Notes: generated from the letters alone by a model not told the origin. A stretch of 64,000 bases of DNA from DATGKG01 sp963851325 (GCA_963851325.1 CAWKOR010000001.1:186001-250000); one strand, 5' to 3'; shown: positions 26,247-34,162, counted from the first letter of the stretch. Made by a program: numbers and translations.

Positions 26247-27683
26247 ATGCGCTTTCGTAACACGCTCATCGCGCTGGTCGTGCTGCTGATCATCGGCGGC
26301 TATGCGTTCGTCAATTTCTACTTCAGCAAGCCGGAGCCGGTAAAAACCGCGCTCAACATCAAGACCGACCAGATCGCGAAAATCCAACTCAAGTACCCCA
26401 CTCGCGAGCTCACCCTGGAGCGCAAACCCGGCGAGCCGTGGGTGATCACCGCCCCGATGGGGGCGCAGGCGGATCAGACCACCGCCAACAATCTGGCGCG
26501 CGCGATCGCCGACTGCCAGATCACCAAGACGGTTGAGGAAAAAGCCGACAACCTCGCCCCGTTCGGCCTCGACAAGCCGCAGGTCACGGTCACCGTGACC
26601 GACACCAAGGGCAAGCAACTGCCGGGACTCGAAGTCGGCAAGACTACTCCGGTAGGCTTTTCCGCCTATTTGAAGTACACCGACAAGCCCGCGATCATGC
26701 TGACCTCCTCGGCGTTTCCGTCGGGGATGAACAAGACCGTCGACCAGATGCGCGATCGCGAGTTGATGTCGTTCAAGGTCGACGACGTCCAGAAGCTCAT
26801 CATCGCGCGCGACGACGGGACCGAGATCGATATCGATCGCGACGGCGACAAATGGAAGATGGTCAAGCCGGCCGACTACGCCGCCGATCCGACCCAGGTG
26901 CGGCAAATCCTGACCACCCTGAGCGATTCCAAGGTCGCGAATTTCATCACCGACACTCCCAGCAACGCCGCCCAGTATGGCCTCGAAAAGCCGCATCTCT
27001 CCGCCACGGTGTTCCTGAAAAAGGGCGGCGCACAGGAGTCGCTGCTGTTCGGCTTCAAGCAAAAGGAATCCGGCAAGGATGGAATCTACGTGCGCCGCGG
27101 CGAGCGGGCGCCGATCTACACCGTCGCGCCGTGGGTAATGAGCGGGGTCGACAAGTCGGTGCTCAATCTGCGCGACAAGACGGTGATGACGTTCGAGCCA
27201 TCGAAAGTCGAAACCATCACCGTCAAGTCCATCGGCAAGCCGCAATTCGCAATCAAGCGCGCCGCGGGCGGCAAGTGGGAGGTGGTTGCGGAGGGCAAGA
27301 CTTCGCCGGCTGACGTTGCGATCGTCGAGCGCTTCATGGATCAGATTCGCGACCTGAAGGGCAATTCGATCATCATGGATCCGCTCAAAAAACCCGAGAT
27401 GTTCGGGATGGACAAGCCCGCCCTCCTCATCACCCTGCAAGACAAAGATGGAAAACAGGTCGGGCAGCTCAAGCTGTCGAAGATCGAAGTGAAGAAGGCT
27501 CCGGTCGAAGGCGCCGCGGAGACTCCGGCTCCATCCAGCTCGCAGAGCGAGTACTACGCGATGTCCAGCGCAAGCGGCGCGCTGTTTTCCACCGACGATT
27601 TCCTGTTCAGCCAGTTGGACAAAACCGCCGACCAGTTTCAGACCAAGGCAGCCCCCTCGCCGGTCGCAACGCCGAAGAAGTAG
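26247..27683 (+). CDS. DUF4340 domain protein of the GldFG-like cluster
   Basis: This 478-residue protein has one N-terminal membrane anchor (LIALVVLLIIGGYAFVNF) and three related beta-rich modules, each with FGLDKPQVTVTV- or YGLEKPHLSATV-like segments. This is the DUF4340 repeat, regularly found next to GldG-like genes. It is probably a periplasmic partner of the ABC complex. It lies 21 bases after the GldG gene and ends the cluster. Its function is unknown. Confidence 0.88.
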   Translation: MRFRNTLIALVVLLIIGGYAFVNFYFSKPEPVKTALNIKTDQIAKIQLKYPTRELTLERKPGEPWVITAPMGAQADQTTANNLARAIADCQITKTVEEKADNLAPFGLDKPQVTVTVTDTKGKQLPGLEVGKTTPVGFSAYLKYTDKPAIMLTSSAFPSGMNKTVDQMRDRELMSFKVDDVQKLIIARDDGTEIDIDRDGDKWKMVKPADYAADPTQVRQILTTLSDSKVANFITDTPSNAAQYGLEKPHLSATVFLKKGGAQESLLFGFKQKESGKDGIYVRRGERAPIYTVAPWVMSGVDKSVLNLRDKTVMTFEPSKVETITVKSIGKPQFAIKRAAGGKWEVVAEGKTSPADVAIVERFMDQIRDLKGNSIIMDPLKKPEMFGMDKPALLITLQDKDGKQVGQLKLSKIEVKKAPVEGAAETPAPSSSQSEYYAMSSASGALFSTDDFLFSQLDKTADQFQTKAAPSPVATPKK

Positions 27684-27692
27684 CCGCGCCCA

Positions 27693-28085
27693 TCAGCCTT
27701 CGGCGATCGCATGCGCAATCGCCTGATCGGTCGTATGCGTGATGCTCAAGTGAAAGTGCGCGATGCCCTTGCGCTTGGCGAACGCGGCTGACTTGCCGTG
27801 CAGTGCGATGGTGGGGGCCTTGCCGCGCTCGCGCACCACCTCGATTTCTGACCAGCCGACATTGCGATTCCACCCGGTGCCCATCGCCTTCATCGCCGCT
27901 TCCTTGGCCGCGAAGCGCGCCGCATAGCTCTGGTAGCGGCCGACGCCGCGCGACTCGCAGTAGGCAATCTCGCCCGCGGTGAAGACGCGATCGCGAAAGC
28001 GCTCGCCAGTGACGGGATTGCTCAACGCGCGCTTGATGCGCGCCACCTCGATCACGTCGATGCCGGTTCCGATGATGTTCGCCAT
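27693..28085 (-). CDS. acpS: Holo-[acyl-carrier-protein] synthase
   Basis: AcpS transfers 4'-phosphopantetheine from CoA to acyl carrier protein. The 130-residue protein has both signature motifs: GTGIDVIEVARIKRAL near the N-terminus, with the metal-binding Asp, and RFAAKEAAMKAMG in the middle. The length is standard. The ATG at 28085 is used; 20 codons further upstream are open but do not belong to the family. It converges on the DUF4340 gene with 9 bases between them. Confidence 0.95.
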   Translation of the reverse strand: MANIIGTGIDVIEVARIKRALSNPVTGERFRDRVFTAGEIAYCESRGVGRYQSYAARFAAKEAAMKAMGTGWNRNVGWSEIEVVRERGKAPTIALHGKSAAFAKRKGIAHFHLSITHTTDQAIAHAIAEG

Positions 28086-28172
28086 GCCCGCTCGAAGAGT
28101 ATCAGAGAATTCAATCCTGGTGGCCGTCAGCGGAATTAACCACAAAGGCGTCGAGGCACAAAGCTTGGCGGT

Positions 28173-29042
28173 TTACCTCCGTCGTGCGGCGAGCGCTTTG
28201 GCGCGGCGGCGTTCATGGCGATTGCCCGTAAACATTGAAGTTAATGGGTTTGTTTTTGCATCTTTAGGGTCCGACGATGGTGGCATTCGAGGTCCTTCGG
28301 CAGCCTCCGGACCACCTCCCGGCGATGCCGAGTAATGGGTTTGTTTCTGCACCTTAGAATGGCCGGGCAGCGGCATTCGAGGTCCTTCGGCAGCTTCAGG
28401 GCCACCTCTCAGCAATGCGGAGAGGTGGGTTTGTTTTTGCGCTTTCGCCGTTGAGAATGCTCCGCCATTCCTCATGCTTTTCAGCATTTGCAACTCCGAC
28501 GAGGCTCCGCGAATCGTCCGATCGAGGCGCCCCATATATCTAATGATCGCCTTCGCATCGCGCTCGCCGGGGATCGTCGGCTTCCACAGACCGGCGCGAC
28601 GTAACTTGCTGCGCCGCGCGCGCAGGCGTGCAGCCTCCGCCGGGTCCGCTGCGGCGATGCGCTCATTCAGTTTGCGATCGCACTCCTGATGCTGCCTGAA
28701 TGCCGCGAGGCTTTCGTAACGCAGGACTGACGCCATCCGCACGAAGGATTGCGCCATGGTCCAAACGCAGCCTTCCTCGACGCTGCTTTGCGGCTGCAGG
28801 TCGTCGCGGAGTCCATCCAGCGTCGTCTCGAAATCGCGATGCTGCTGCGGCGTCCATCGTTCCTGCGCAACGAAAAATCCGTGCTTGATGGCGTTGCGCG
28901 CGACGCGTGCTTTTCCTTCCGGCGTACGAGGTCCGGTGGAGCGCGCGGCATTGCGCCGGTTGGCTTCGAGGCGACGCTGGGAGAGGGCCAAAAAACGGCG
29001 TCCGGGAGTAGAAGGGTTGAGAGAGACAGGACACGCTGCCAT
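28173..29042 (-). CDS. Unknown protein with SxGPRTPEGK motif and C-terminal repeats
   Basis: This 289-residue protein has the N-terminal motif NRRNAARSTGPRTPEGKARV followed by RNAIKHGF. The motif is shared by a widespread but uncharacterised family in soil bacteria. The middle is helical and arginine-rich. The C-terminus is made of three 90-91-bp DNA repeats, giving QKQTHLSALLRGGPEAAEG, QKQTHYSASPGGGPEAAEG and a frame-shifted AKTNPLTS. AAGGAGG lies 9 bases before the ATG at 29042. A second ATG at 29087 is less likely. No function is assigned. Confidence 0.65.
   Translation of the reverse strand: MAACPVSLNPSTPGRRFLALSQRRLEANRRNAARSTGPRTPEGKARVARNAIKHGFFVAQERWTPQQHRDFETTLDGLRDDLQPQSSVEEGCVWTMAQSFVRMASVLRYESLAAFRQHQECDRKLNERIAAADPAEAARLRARRSKLRRAGLWKPTIPGERDAKAIIRYMGRLDRTIRGASSELQMLKSMRNGGAFSTAKAQKQTHLSALLRGGPEAAEGPRMPLPGHSKVQKQTHYSASPGGGPEAAEGPRMPPSSDPKDAKTNPLTSMFTGNRHERRRAKALAARRR
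28244..28440. repeat. Three direct repeats of 90/91 bp inside a gene
   Basis: The unit begins TGGGTTTGTTTTTGC and contains GGCATTCGAGGTCCTTCGGC. Copies start at 28245, 28336 and 28426 (the last partial). Spacings are 91 and 90 bases, so one indel moves the end of the host gene into another reading frame. Confidence 0.85.
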
Positions 29043-29159
29043 AGGGGCATGCCTCCTTGGGGAAGGGCCGCGAGAATGCGCGGCCATAACCCATTAGCAT
29101 TTACCTATGACATCCAGTTGTCCAGTCCCCCAGACCGGGCCCGCGCTCCGATGTCGAAG

Positions 29160-30026
29160 TCAGGGTTTCTTTCTCTTCTTCGAACGAGGACCGGAGCCGT
29201 AGTCGCCGAACGGATCGTCGCGCTCGCGAACCGCCTGGCGAAAGCCGGTCTCCCGGGCGCGGGTTATGAAGTCGAGGCCCTCCTGCGTGTGGCGCGCGAT
29301 GCCGTCGAAGAGCGTGCCGAGCGCGCGCGAGGTCGCCAGCCCCATGTTCTCGGCGGTGTGGTTGCACAGCATCTTCAGCATCTGAAGCTGGTTGGCCGGC
29401 ACCTTCGCCATCCGCTCGGCGAAAGCGATTGCGTGCTGCTGTAACCTGTCATCCGGCACGGTTTCGAGGATCAGCCCGATGCGCGCGGCCTCGACCGCGG
29501 GGATTTCGTCGCCCGTCAGCAGGTAGCGCTTCGCGCGCTCAAGGCCCATTCGATAAACCCACATCGCGGTGGTCGGCGTGCCCCAGACCCGCGACGGCGG
29601 ATAACCAAAGGACGCATTTTCCGCCGCGATGATTATGTCGGCGCAGAGCACCATATCGGTGCCGCCGCCCACGCACCATCCGTGCACTGCGGCGATGGTC
29701 GGTTTATTCGCGTACCACAACTTCATGTAGACATTTACGAATCGCGACATCGCGTTGTAGTCGGTGACCGAATCCCATACCCGCGTGCGCCGTTCCTCGC
29801 CGACCTGCAAGCCGGTTCCCCATTCGAGGTTGTAGCCCGCGCAGAAGGCCGGACCCTCGGCGCGCAGCAGGATAACGTTGACGCCGTGGTCGGCGTCGGC
29901 AGCATCGATAGCGGCGCTGAGCTCATCGCGAAGCTGCGGCGTGATGGTGTTGTATTCGTCGGCGCGGCAGAGAATCAGATGACGCACGCCGTTGTTGGTT
30001 TCGACGCGAATTGCGGGATTGGACAT
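29160..30026 (-). CDS. Enoyl-CoA hydratase/isomerase (crotonase) family protein
   Basis: This 288-residue crotonase-fold protein has the oxyanion-hole segments AFCAGYNLEWG and GWCVGGGTDMVLCADIIIA, the second being the family signature. It likely hydrates or isomerises an acyl-CoA. The usual catalytic Glu pair is not clearly placed (ADIIIAAENASFGYPPSRVWGTP), so the exact reaction is open. The ATG at 30026 lies inside a 15-bp dyad (ATGAGGT-G-ACCTCAT, 30025-30039) that also contains the GAGG binding site. It is divergent from hicB. Confidence 0.85.
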   Translation of the reverse strand: MSNPAIRVETNNGVRHLILCRADEYNTITPQLRDELSAAIDAADADHGVNVILLRAEGPAFCAGYNLEWGTGLQVGEERRTRVWDSVTDYNAMSRFVNVYMKLWYANKPTIAAVHGWCVGGGTDMVLCADIIIAAENASFGYPPSRVWGTPTTAMWVYRMGLERAKRYLLTGDEIPAVEAARIGLILETVPDDRLQQHAIAFAERMAKVPANQLQMLKMLCNHTAENMGLATSRALGTLFDGIARHTQEGLDFITRARETGFRQAVRERDDPFGDYGSGPRSKKRKKP

Positions 30027-30085
30027 GAGGTGACCTCATCGCGGATATAGCAGGTCATGCGAAAACGCGTATATGCTGAACTGCT

Positions 30086-30361
30086 ATGGCAACCTCGAGT
30101 ATTGCCTCGAAATCGCGCAATGGGCGCTCGCATCGCTACACGGTCTACTTCGAACCGCAGTTGGATGGCACCTACAACGTCGTATTTCCGGCAATTCCTG
30201 AAATCGTGACGTTTGGACGATCGCTTGAGGAAGCGCGCCGAATGGCTGCTGACGCCTTGAGATGTCATCTGGAAGGGCTGCTCAAGGATGGGGCGGCGTT
30301 GCCAGACGAAAAGGTACCGCGTGGCAAACTTTGCAAAGAGGAATTGGTAGTGACGCTCTAA
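30086..30361 (+). CDS. hicB: HicB-type antitoxin
   Basis: This 91-residue protein has the partially degraded RNase-H fold of HicB: YTVYFEPQLDGTYNVVFPAIPEIVTFGRSLEEA, then RMAADALRCHLEGLLKDG. It should bind and block HicA. The C-terminus is short and has no clear DNA-binding domain. The gene order is antitoxin first, which is common in one HicBA subgroup. The hicA start follows 3 bases after the stop codon, so the pair is translationally coupled. Confidence 0.9.
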   Translation: MATSSIASKSRNGRSHRYTVYFEPQLDGTYNVVFPAIPEIVTFGRSLEEARRMAADALRCHLEGLLKDGAALPDEKVPRGKLCKEELVVTL

Positions 30362-30364
30362 GCG

Positions 30365-30565
30365 ATGAGCCCCGCGCTACCGGTACTGAAGCCAAAGAAA
30401 ATCATTCGCGCGCTGGTGCGGGCCGGATTCTACATACACCACGCTTCTGGTGGCCACGTTCAGATGAAGCATTCCGGCGCGCCCGAGCTGCGCGTGACAA
30501 TTCCGTATCACTCGAATGATGTTCCACCGGGTACCTTGAATTCGATTATCCGGCAGTCAGGTTAA
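30365..30565 (+). CDS. hicA: HicA-type mRNA interferase toxin, C-terminus truncated
   Basis: This 66-residue protein is HicA, a double-stranded-RNA-binding-fold ribonuclease. The catalytic-histidine region GGHVQMKH and the conserved PPGTLNSIIRQSG end are present. Translation stops at TAA (30563-30565), exactly where homologues continue with a leucine. The next codons in the same frame read SREEFLKLL and then TAG (30593-30595), matching the usual HicA tail. A single base change (TTA to TAA) therefore seems to have removed the last ten residues. Activity is uncertain. Confidence 0.85.
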   Translation: MSPALPVLKPKKIIRALVRAGFYIHHASGGHVQMKHSGAPELRVTIPYHSNDVPPGTLNSIIRQSG

Positions 30566-30591
30566 TCGCGAGAGGAGTTCCTGAAGCTTCT

Positions 30592-31494
30592 CTAGATAAT
30601 CTTGTTCAGCGGATACTCGACGATGCCGACAGCGCCGGCTTCCAGCAGCTTCGGAAATAACTCGCGCACCGTGTGTTCCGCGATCATCGTTTCGACGGCG
30701 ACCCATTCCTCGCCCTTCAGCACCGGCGATGGATAGAGATGCGAGATGGTAGGCGCCGTGATCGATGGCAATACCGCGATGATCTTCTCGAGGTTCTTTT
30801 TCGCGACGTTGAGCTTCAAACCGACCCGCGCGTCGGCGTCCAGCGCGGCGCGCATCAGAACTGCAATCTGCTTGATCTTGGCCTGCTTCCATTGGTCCTG
30901 CCACGAGGCGGGATTCGCTACCAGCACCGGATTGCTGGTCAGCAACTCCTCGACGATGCGCAACTTGTTGGCGCGCAGTGAAGAGCCCGTCTCAGTCACA
31001 TCGACGATTGCATCGACCAGGCCGTCGGCGGCCTTGGCTTCGGTGGCGCCCCACGAAAATTCAACTGTTACTTTAACTTTGCGTTCGGCAAACACGCGCT
31101 TGGTAAAGCCGACAATTTCGGTCGCGACCACTTTCCCTTCGAGGTCTTCCAGCCGTTTCACCGGCGAGTTCTCCGGCACCACCAGCACCCATCGCGACGG
31201 CTTCATCGAGACCTTCGCATAGATGAAGCTTTCGACCTGCACCAAATCGACGTCGTTCTCCATCACCCAGTCGCTGCCGGTGATGGCGGCGTCGAGGTGA
31301 CCGTCGGCGATGTAGCGTGGCATTTCCTGCGGACGCATTACGCGCAAGCTCAGCGCCGGATCGTCGACGGCGGGGATGTAGGAGCGGCTGTCGACCGAGA
31401 TGCGCCAACCCGATTTGCGCATCAGCTCGATGGTCTGCTGCTCGAGGCTGCCCTTAGGGATGCCGAAGCGAAGGAGGTTTTCTACCGATGCCAT
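30592..31494 (-). CDS. hisG: ATP phosphoribosyltransferase, long form
   Basis: HisG catalyses the first step of histidine synthesis, joining ATP and PRPP. The 300-residue protein is the long form: catalytic domains at about 1-220 (GIPKGSLEQQT, DAAITGSDWV, DAIVDVTETGSSL with the PRPP loop) and a C-terminal regulatory domain (about 225-300, TAPTISHLY) that binds histidine for feedback inhibition. The ATG at 31494 lies 8 bases after the hisI stop. The 3' end overlaps the relic hicA tail by 4 bases. Confidence 0.95.
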   Translation of the reverse strand: MASVENLLRFGIPKGSLEQQTIELMRKSGWRISVDSRSYIPAVDDPALSLRVMRPQEMPRYIADGHLDAAITGSDWVMENDVDLVQVESFIYAKVSMKPSRWVLVVPENSPVKRLEDLEGKVVATEIVGFTKRVFAERKVKVTVEFSWGATEAKAADGLVDAIVDVTETGSSLRANKLRIVEELLTSNPVLVANPASWQDQWKQAKIKQIAVLMRAALDADARVGLKLNVAKKNLEKIIAVLPSITAPTISHLYPSPVLKGEEWVAVETMIAEHTVRELFPKLLEAGAVGIVEYPLNKII

Positions 31495-31501
31495 CGTGAG
31501 T

Positions 31502-31939
31502 TCAGCTCGCGGACTTTTTGGCCGCATCCTTGGGCGGATGCCCGTAGTTGGGGCCGTACTTCGCCGGATCGACCAGACGCGTATCGACAACGGTCCATTC
31601 GCCATCCTTCAGCATGCGGAAGAAATCCGATTCGTAACCGACGTGGCATGCGGCCCCGTCGCCGCGCTGCTCGACCGACAAGAGCACCGTGTCCTCATCG
31701 CAATCGAGGCGGATTTCGCGGACCACCTGGAAGTTTCCCGACTCCTCGCCCTTGCGCCACAGCTTCTTGCGCGAGCGCGAGTAGTAGCAGGCGCGGGCGG
31801 TGGCGACCGTCTCCTCGAAGGCCTCGCGATTCATGTAGGCCAGCATCAGCACCCGGCCATTGGCATGATTGACGGTAACGACCGGAATCACGCCGCCGTT
31901 TTTTTCGAAATCGATTATCGATGATGCCGAGGTGCTCAC
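31502..31939 (-). CDS. hisI: Phosphoribosyl-AMP cyclohydrolase
   Basis: HisI opens the adenine ring of phosphoribosyl-AMP in histidine synthesis. The 145-residue protein has the metal motif RLDCDEDTVLL (three Asp for Mg, one Cys for Zn), WRKGEESGNFQ and ACHVGYESDFFR. In the last motif most family members have SCFYR or SCFFR. Here the third zinc-ligand cysteine is Asp. Asp can bind zinc, so activity may be kept. It is the upstream gene of a hisI-hisG pair, and the rest of the pathway lies elsewhere. Confidence 0.92.
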   Translation of the reverse strand: MSTSASSIIDFEKNGGVIPVVTVNHANGRVLMLAYMNREAFEETVATARACYYSRSRKKLWRKGEESGNFQVVREIRLDCDEDTVLLSVEQRGDGAACHVGYESDFFRMLKDGEWTVVDTRLVDPAKYGPNYGHPPKDAAKKSAS

Positions 31940-32066
31940 GTTACGCTCGCGGGATGCTGTGAATCAGACAGTATTTGCGAAAGATTGTTCCGATTCAACA
32001 TACCGTTTCGGCCCGACGATGGCAGGCTGCTTTACCCGAAGGGGCAGGTGACCTAGATTGACCCGC

Positions 32067-32960
32067 ATGGGGCGGAATAAGCGGCGCGTGATTCTGATGA
32101 GCGCCATAACGCTGGCGATCGCGCTTCCCGCATGTCGCCGGAAGCCCAACCCGCCCGACGTACCAGCAGTTCCCAGGACCGCGCAGGCGGCGCAACCTCG
32201 CGCGCCGGTCACTGAGCCGTTTAATTTTGAGATCGCGCTGGGCCCGAATCATTATCAAATCGAAGGTTACGTGGTTAAGAGTCCCGAGGCCGGACGATTG
32301 CCCGCGGTGCTGGTCCTCAACGGCGACGAGGGCGACGCTCATCAATGCGTGGTGAAGAATGGCGACCTCGCCGCGATCCTCGGCATCCAGGTCGCGTGCG
32401 TAAGCATCCCCGGCTACGGCAAATCGTCGGGGCCGAGCCGGCTGGTCGGCCCGCAAGCAGTCGAGGCGGCTCGACGCGCATTCGATCTGCTCGCGCAACG
32501 TTCCGACGTTGATGCCAATCGGATGGCGGTATGGGGCGTCGCCGACGGCGCGGTCGCCGCCGGATTGCTGATGGACTACGACACGCGGCCGCGCAGCCTG
32601 ATCCTGCAATCGGGCGCCTACGACATGGTGAAGTTGTGGCCCGAGGCTCCCCTGCGCACCAAGTTCAAAATGCTGCACGAGGTGTGGCCCAGCAAGCGCG
32701 TGCTCAAGGAGCGCAGCGTGATCGAGAACCTGCCGCGCAAGCTCGATTGCAACGTGCTCATCATGCATGGCGAAAGCGATCAGCGGACCCCGCTGGGACA
32801 GGCAATCAAGCTGGCTGATGAGTTGCGGGCGCGCGGCGCGCATGTGTCGACAGCATACTTCCCGCACGGCAGCCACGACATCGCGAAGCAGGCGAAGCTA
32901 CCGGCGGAGAATTTCCTGCGCGATACGCTGGGCGATCATCAGCCGACCCCCGCGTCCTGA
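32067..32960 (+). CDS. Alpha/beta-hydrolase-fold lipoprotein lacking the nucleophile serine
   Basis: This 297-residue protein has a lipoprotein signal (AITLAIALPAC, lipobox LPAC), a proline-rich linker, and an alpha/beta-hydrolase domain similar to dienelactone-hydrolase or prolyl-oligopeptidase-like enzymes. The nucleophile elbow reads WGVADGAVAAG: position 159, where Ser is expected, is Ala. The acid (GESDQRTP) and histidine (PHGSHDIA) are present. It may be a non-catalytic binding protein. The ATG at 32067 is preferred over an in-frame TTG at 32058. It is divergent from hisI. Confidence 0.7.
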   Translation: MGRNKRRVILMSAITLAIALPACRRKPNPPDVPAVPRTAQAAQPRAPVTEPFNFEIALGPNHYQIEGYVVKSPEAGRLPAVLVLNGDEGDAHQCVVKNGDLAAILGIQVACVSIPGYGKSSGPSRLVGPQAVEAARRAFDLLAQRSDVDANRMAVWGVADGAVAAGLLMDYDTRPRSLILQSGAYDMVKLWPEAPLRTKFKMLHEVWPSKRVLKERSVIENLPRKLDCNVLIMHGESDQRTPLGQAIKLADELRARGAHVSTAYFPHGSHDIAKQAKLPAENFLRDTLGDHQPTPAS

Positions 32961-33041
32961 AATTCTGACCGAGTCGTGTCCTTAGGTATGCGCTGGGGTG
33001 TGCGCTGGAAAAGTCCCGTGCGGCGCGCCACACTTTCTCGC

Positions 33042-33875
33042 ATGAGTGACGACGTCCCGTTCGCGATCCGCCGCGGTCAGACCATCGATAAAGCTATTGC
33101 GATTTTCTCCTCCGATGCGCGCTTTCTCGCCGGATGGCTCGAAGGCAGTCTCGCCGACGGCTCCGCCGATTCATTCTCCGACATCGATTTGTACCTGTGC
33201 GTCGCCGAGGACGCATGGGATCAGGTGTGGCCCAATCGCCGCGACCTCATCGAGCGCGTCGCACCGATCCTCGCCGCCGCGGACGTGATGGGCGTGTTCG
33301 GCATCGGATGCTTGCTTTCAGGACCGGTGAAGCTCGACGTGTTCTTTGAACGCGAGAGCACGCTCGCCGCGAAACAGCGCATCGCGGTCAAGCGGTTGTG
33401 GGGGCCGGAAGAAATTTTCGCACGCCTGCGCATCGGCGATGATCTGGGCGACGCCGCCATCGCGCGAACCCTCGAATACAACGTGCTGGGATTTCTGCAG
33501 GGCGCGACTTGGCCAGTCAGGATGCTGGCGCGCGGGCAGCGCCACACCTTCCTCTACGGCGGAATGATCCTCATCGAAACCGGGATCGTCCCGCTGATGC
33601 TGCTGGAAAAAGATCGGCGTGCTTTTCATCGCAACATGTTCACCCGCGCCAAGATGCTGGCGCCTGCGCAACACGCCGAATACTTGCGACTGATCGACAA
33701 GCTCACCTCAGCGGTTGCAGCGGCCGATTCGGATGCGATGCGCGAGGCACACATCGAGATTTTCCAAACGCTATGCAGGCTCGGCCGCATCGCGTTCGAA
33801 CGTTACGGCCTCACTTTCCCGCCTCGAGTAGAAGAAGCGATAGTGTCCTTTTCGAATCGTGAATGGCCTCGCTAA
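33042..33875 (+). CDS. Nucleotidyltransferase-domain protein
   Basis: This 277-residue protein has an N-terminal polymerase-beta-like nucleotidyltransferase domain. The motif GSLADGSADSFSDIDLYL gives the GS and DxD catalytic elements, and KLDVFFE supplies the third acidic residue. The C-terminal half is helical. The size and layout resemble aminoglycoside or lincosamide nucleotidyltransferases, but the C-terminal domain is not clearly either, so resistance should not be assumed. The ATG at 33042 is chosen because the extension upstream has no family resemblance. Confidence 0.75.
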   Translation: MSDDVPFAIRRGQTIDKAIAIFSSDARFLAGWLEGSLADGSADSFSDIDLYLCVAEDAWDQVWPNRRDLIERVAPILAAADVMGVFGIGCLLSGPVKLDVFFERESTLAAKQRIAVKRLWGPEEIFARLRIGDDLGDAAIARTLEYNVLGFLQGATWPVRMLARGQRHTFLYGGMILIETGIVPLMLLEKDRRAFHRNMFTRAKMLAPAQHAEYLRLIDKLTSAVAAADSDAMREAHIEIFQTLCRLGRIAFERYGLTFPPRVEEAIVSFSNREWPR

Positions 33876-33911
33876 GCTCGCCGTGCGTCTGAGGATCGGG
33901 GGCGCTCGTTC

Positions 33912-34141
33912 TACCCTCGCCCGATGGGGGAGGACGGTTGCGAGTCTTCGAGCAACCCGGTGTGGGACCTTATGCAGCGCGCGGTTTCGCGCGCGATTCA
34001 GGAATTCTTTTTCTGAGCTTGGATACCTCGAAATCTCGGCCCCGAATCAGAATTCCTTAATCGCGCGAGGACGCGCTGGATAAGGTCCCACTCCAGGTCC
34101 CTCGCAGACTCGGGACCAACCTCGCCCAGCGGGCGAGGGTA
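33912..34141. repeat. 230-bp imperfect inverted-repeat element (MITE/REP-like)
   Basis: The whole gap between two genes folds on itself. Outer ends TACCCTCGCCCG (33912-33923) and CGGGCGAGGGTA (34130-34141) are perfect complements. So are GTGGGACCTTAT (33962-33973) with ATAAGGTCCCAC (34080-34091), and GGAATTC (34001-34007) with GAATTCC (34050-34056). Intervening stretches pair imperfectly. It has no coding capacity. It looks like a small non-autonomous mobile or REP-like element. Confidence 0.8.
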
Positions 34142-34150
34142 AGGATGATC

Positions 34151-34156
34151 TATAAT
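34151..34156 (+). promoter_or_regulatory. Consensus -10 box next to the alcohol dehydrogenase start
   Basis: A perfect TATAAT lies 6 bases before the ATG at 34163, so the transcript start would fall on or very near the start codon. No good -35 is seen; the upstream DNA is the end of the inverted-repeat element. Confidence 0.4.
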
Positions 34157-34162
34157 CGCAGC

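Noticed and set aside
24903..27440. A very long open frame on the minus strand opposite the GldG/DUF4340 genes
   Set aside because: It is antisense to two well-supported genes, has no family motif and is the expected by-product of G+C-rich codon use. Similar long frames opposite nuoF and nuoG (35944-37914 and 37802-39571) were rejected for the same reason.
28244..28440. A possible CRISPR array
   Set aside because: The repeats are about 90 bases, directly adjacent, lie in a coding frame and have no spacers or cas genes.
30563..30565. Read-through or recoding of the hicA TAA
   Set aside because: TAA is the least often recoded stop, and no stimulating structure is apparent. A nonsense mutation is simpler.
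33042..33875. Aminoglycoside or lincosamide resistance gene
   Set aside because: Only the general nucleotidyltransferase core is supported; the substrate-binding half does not clearly match a resistance family.
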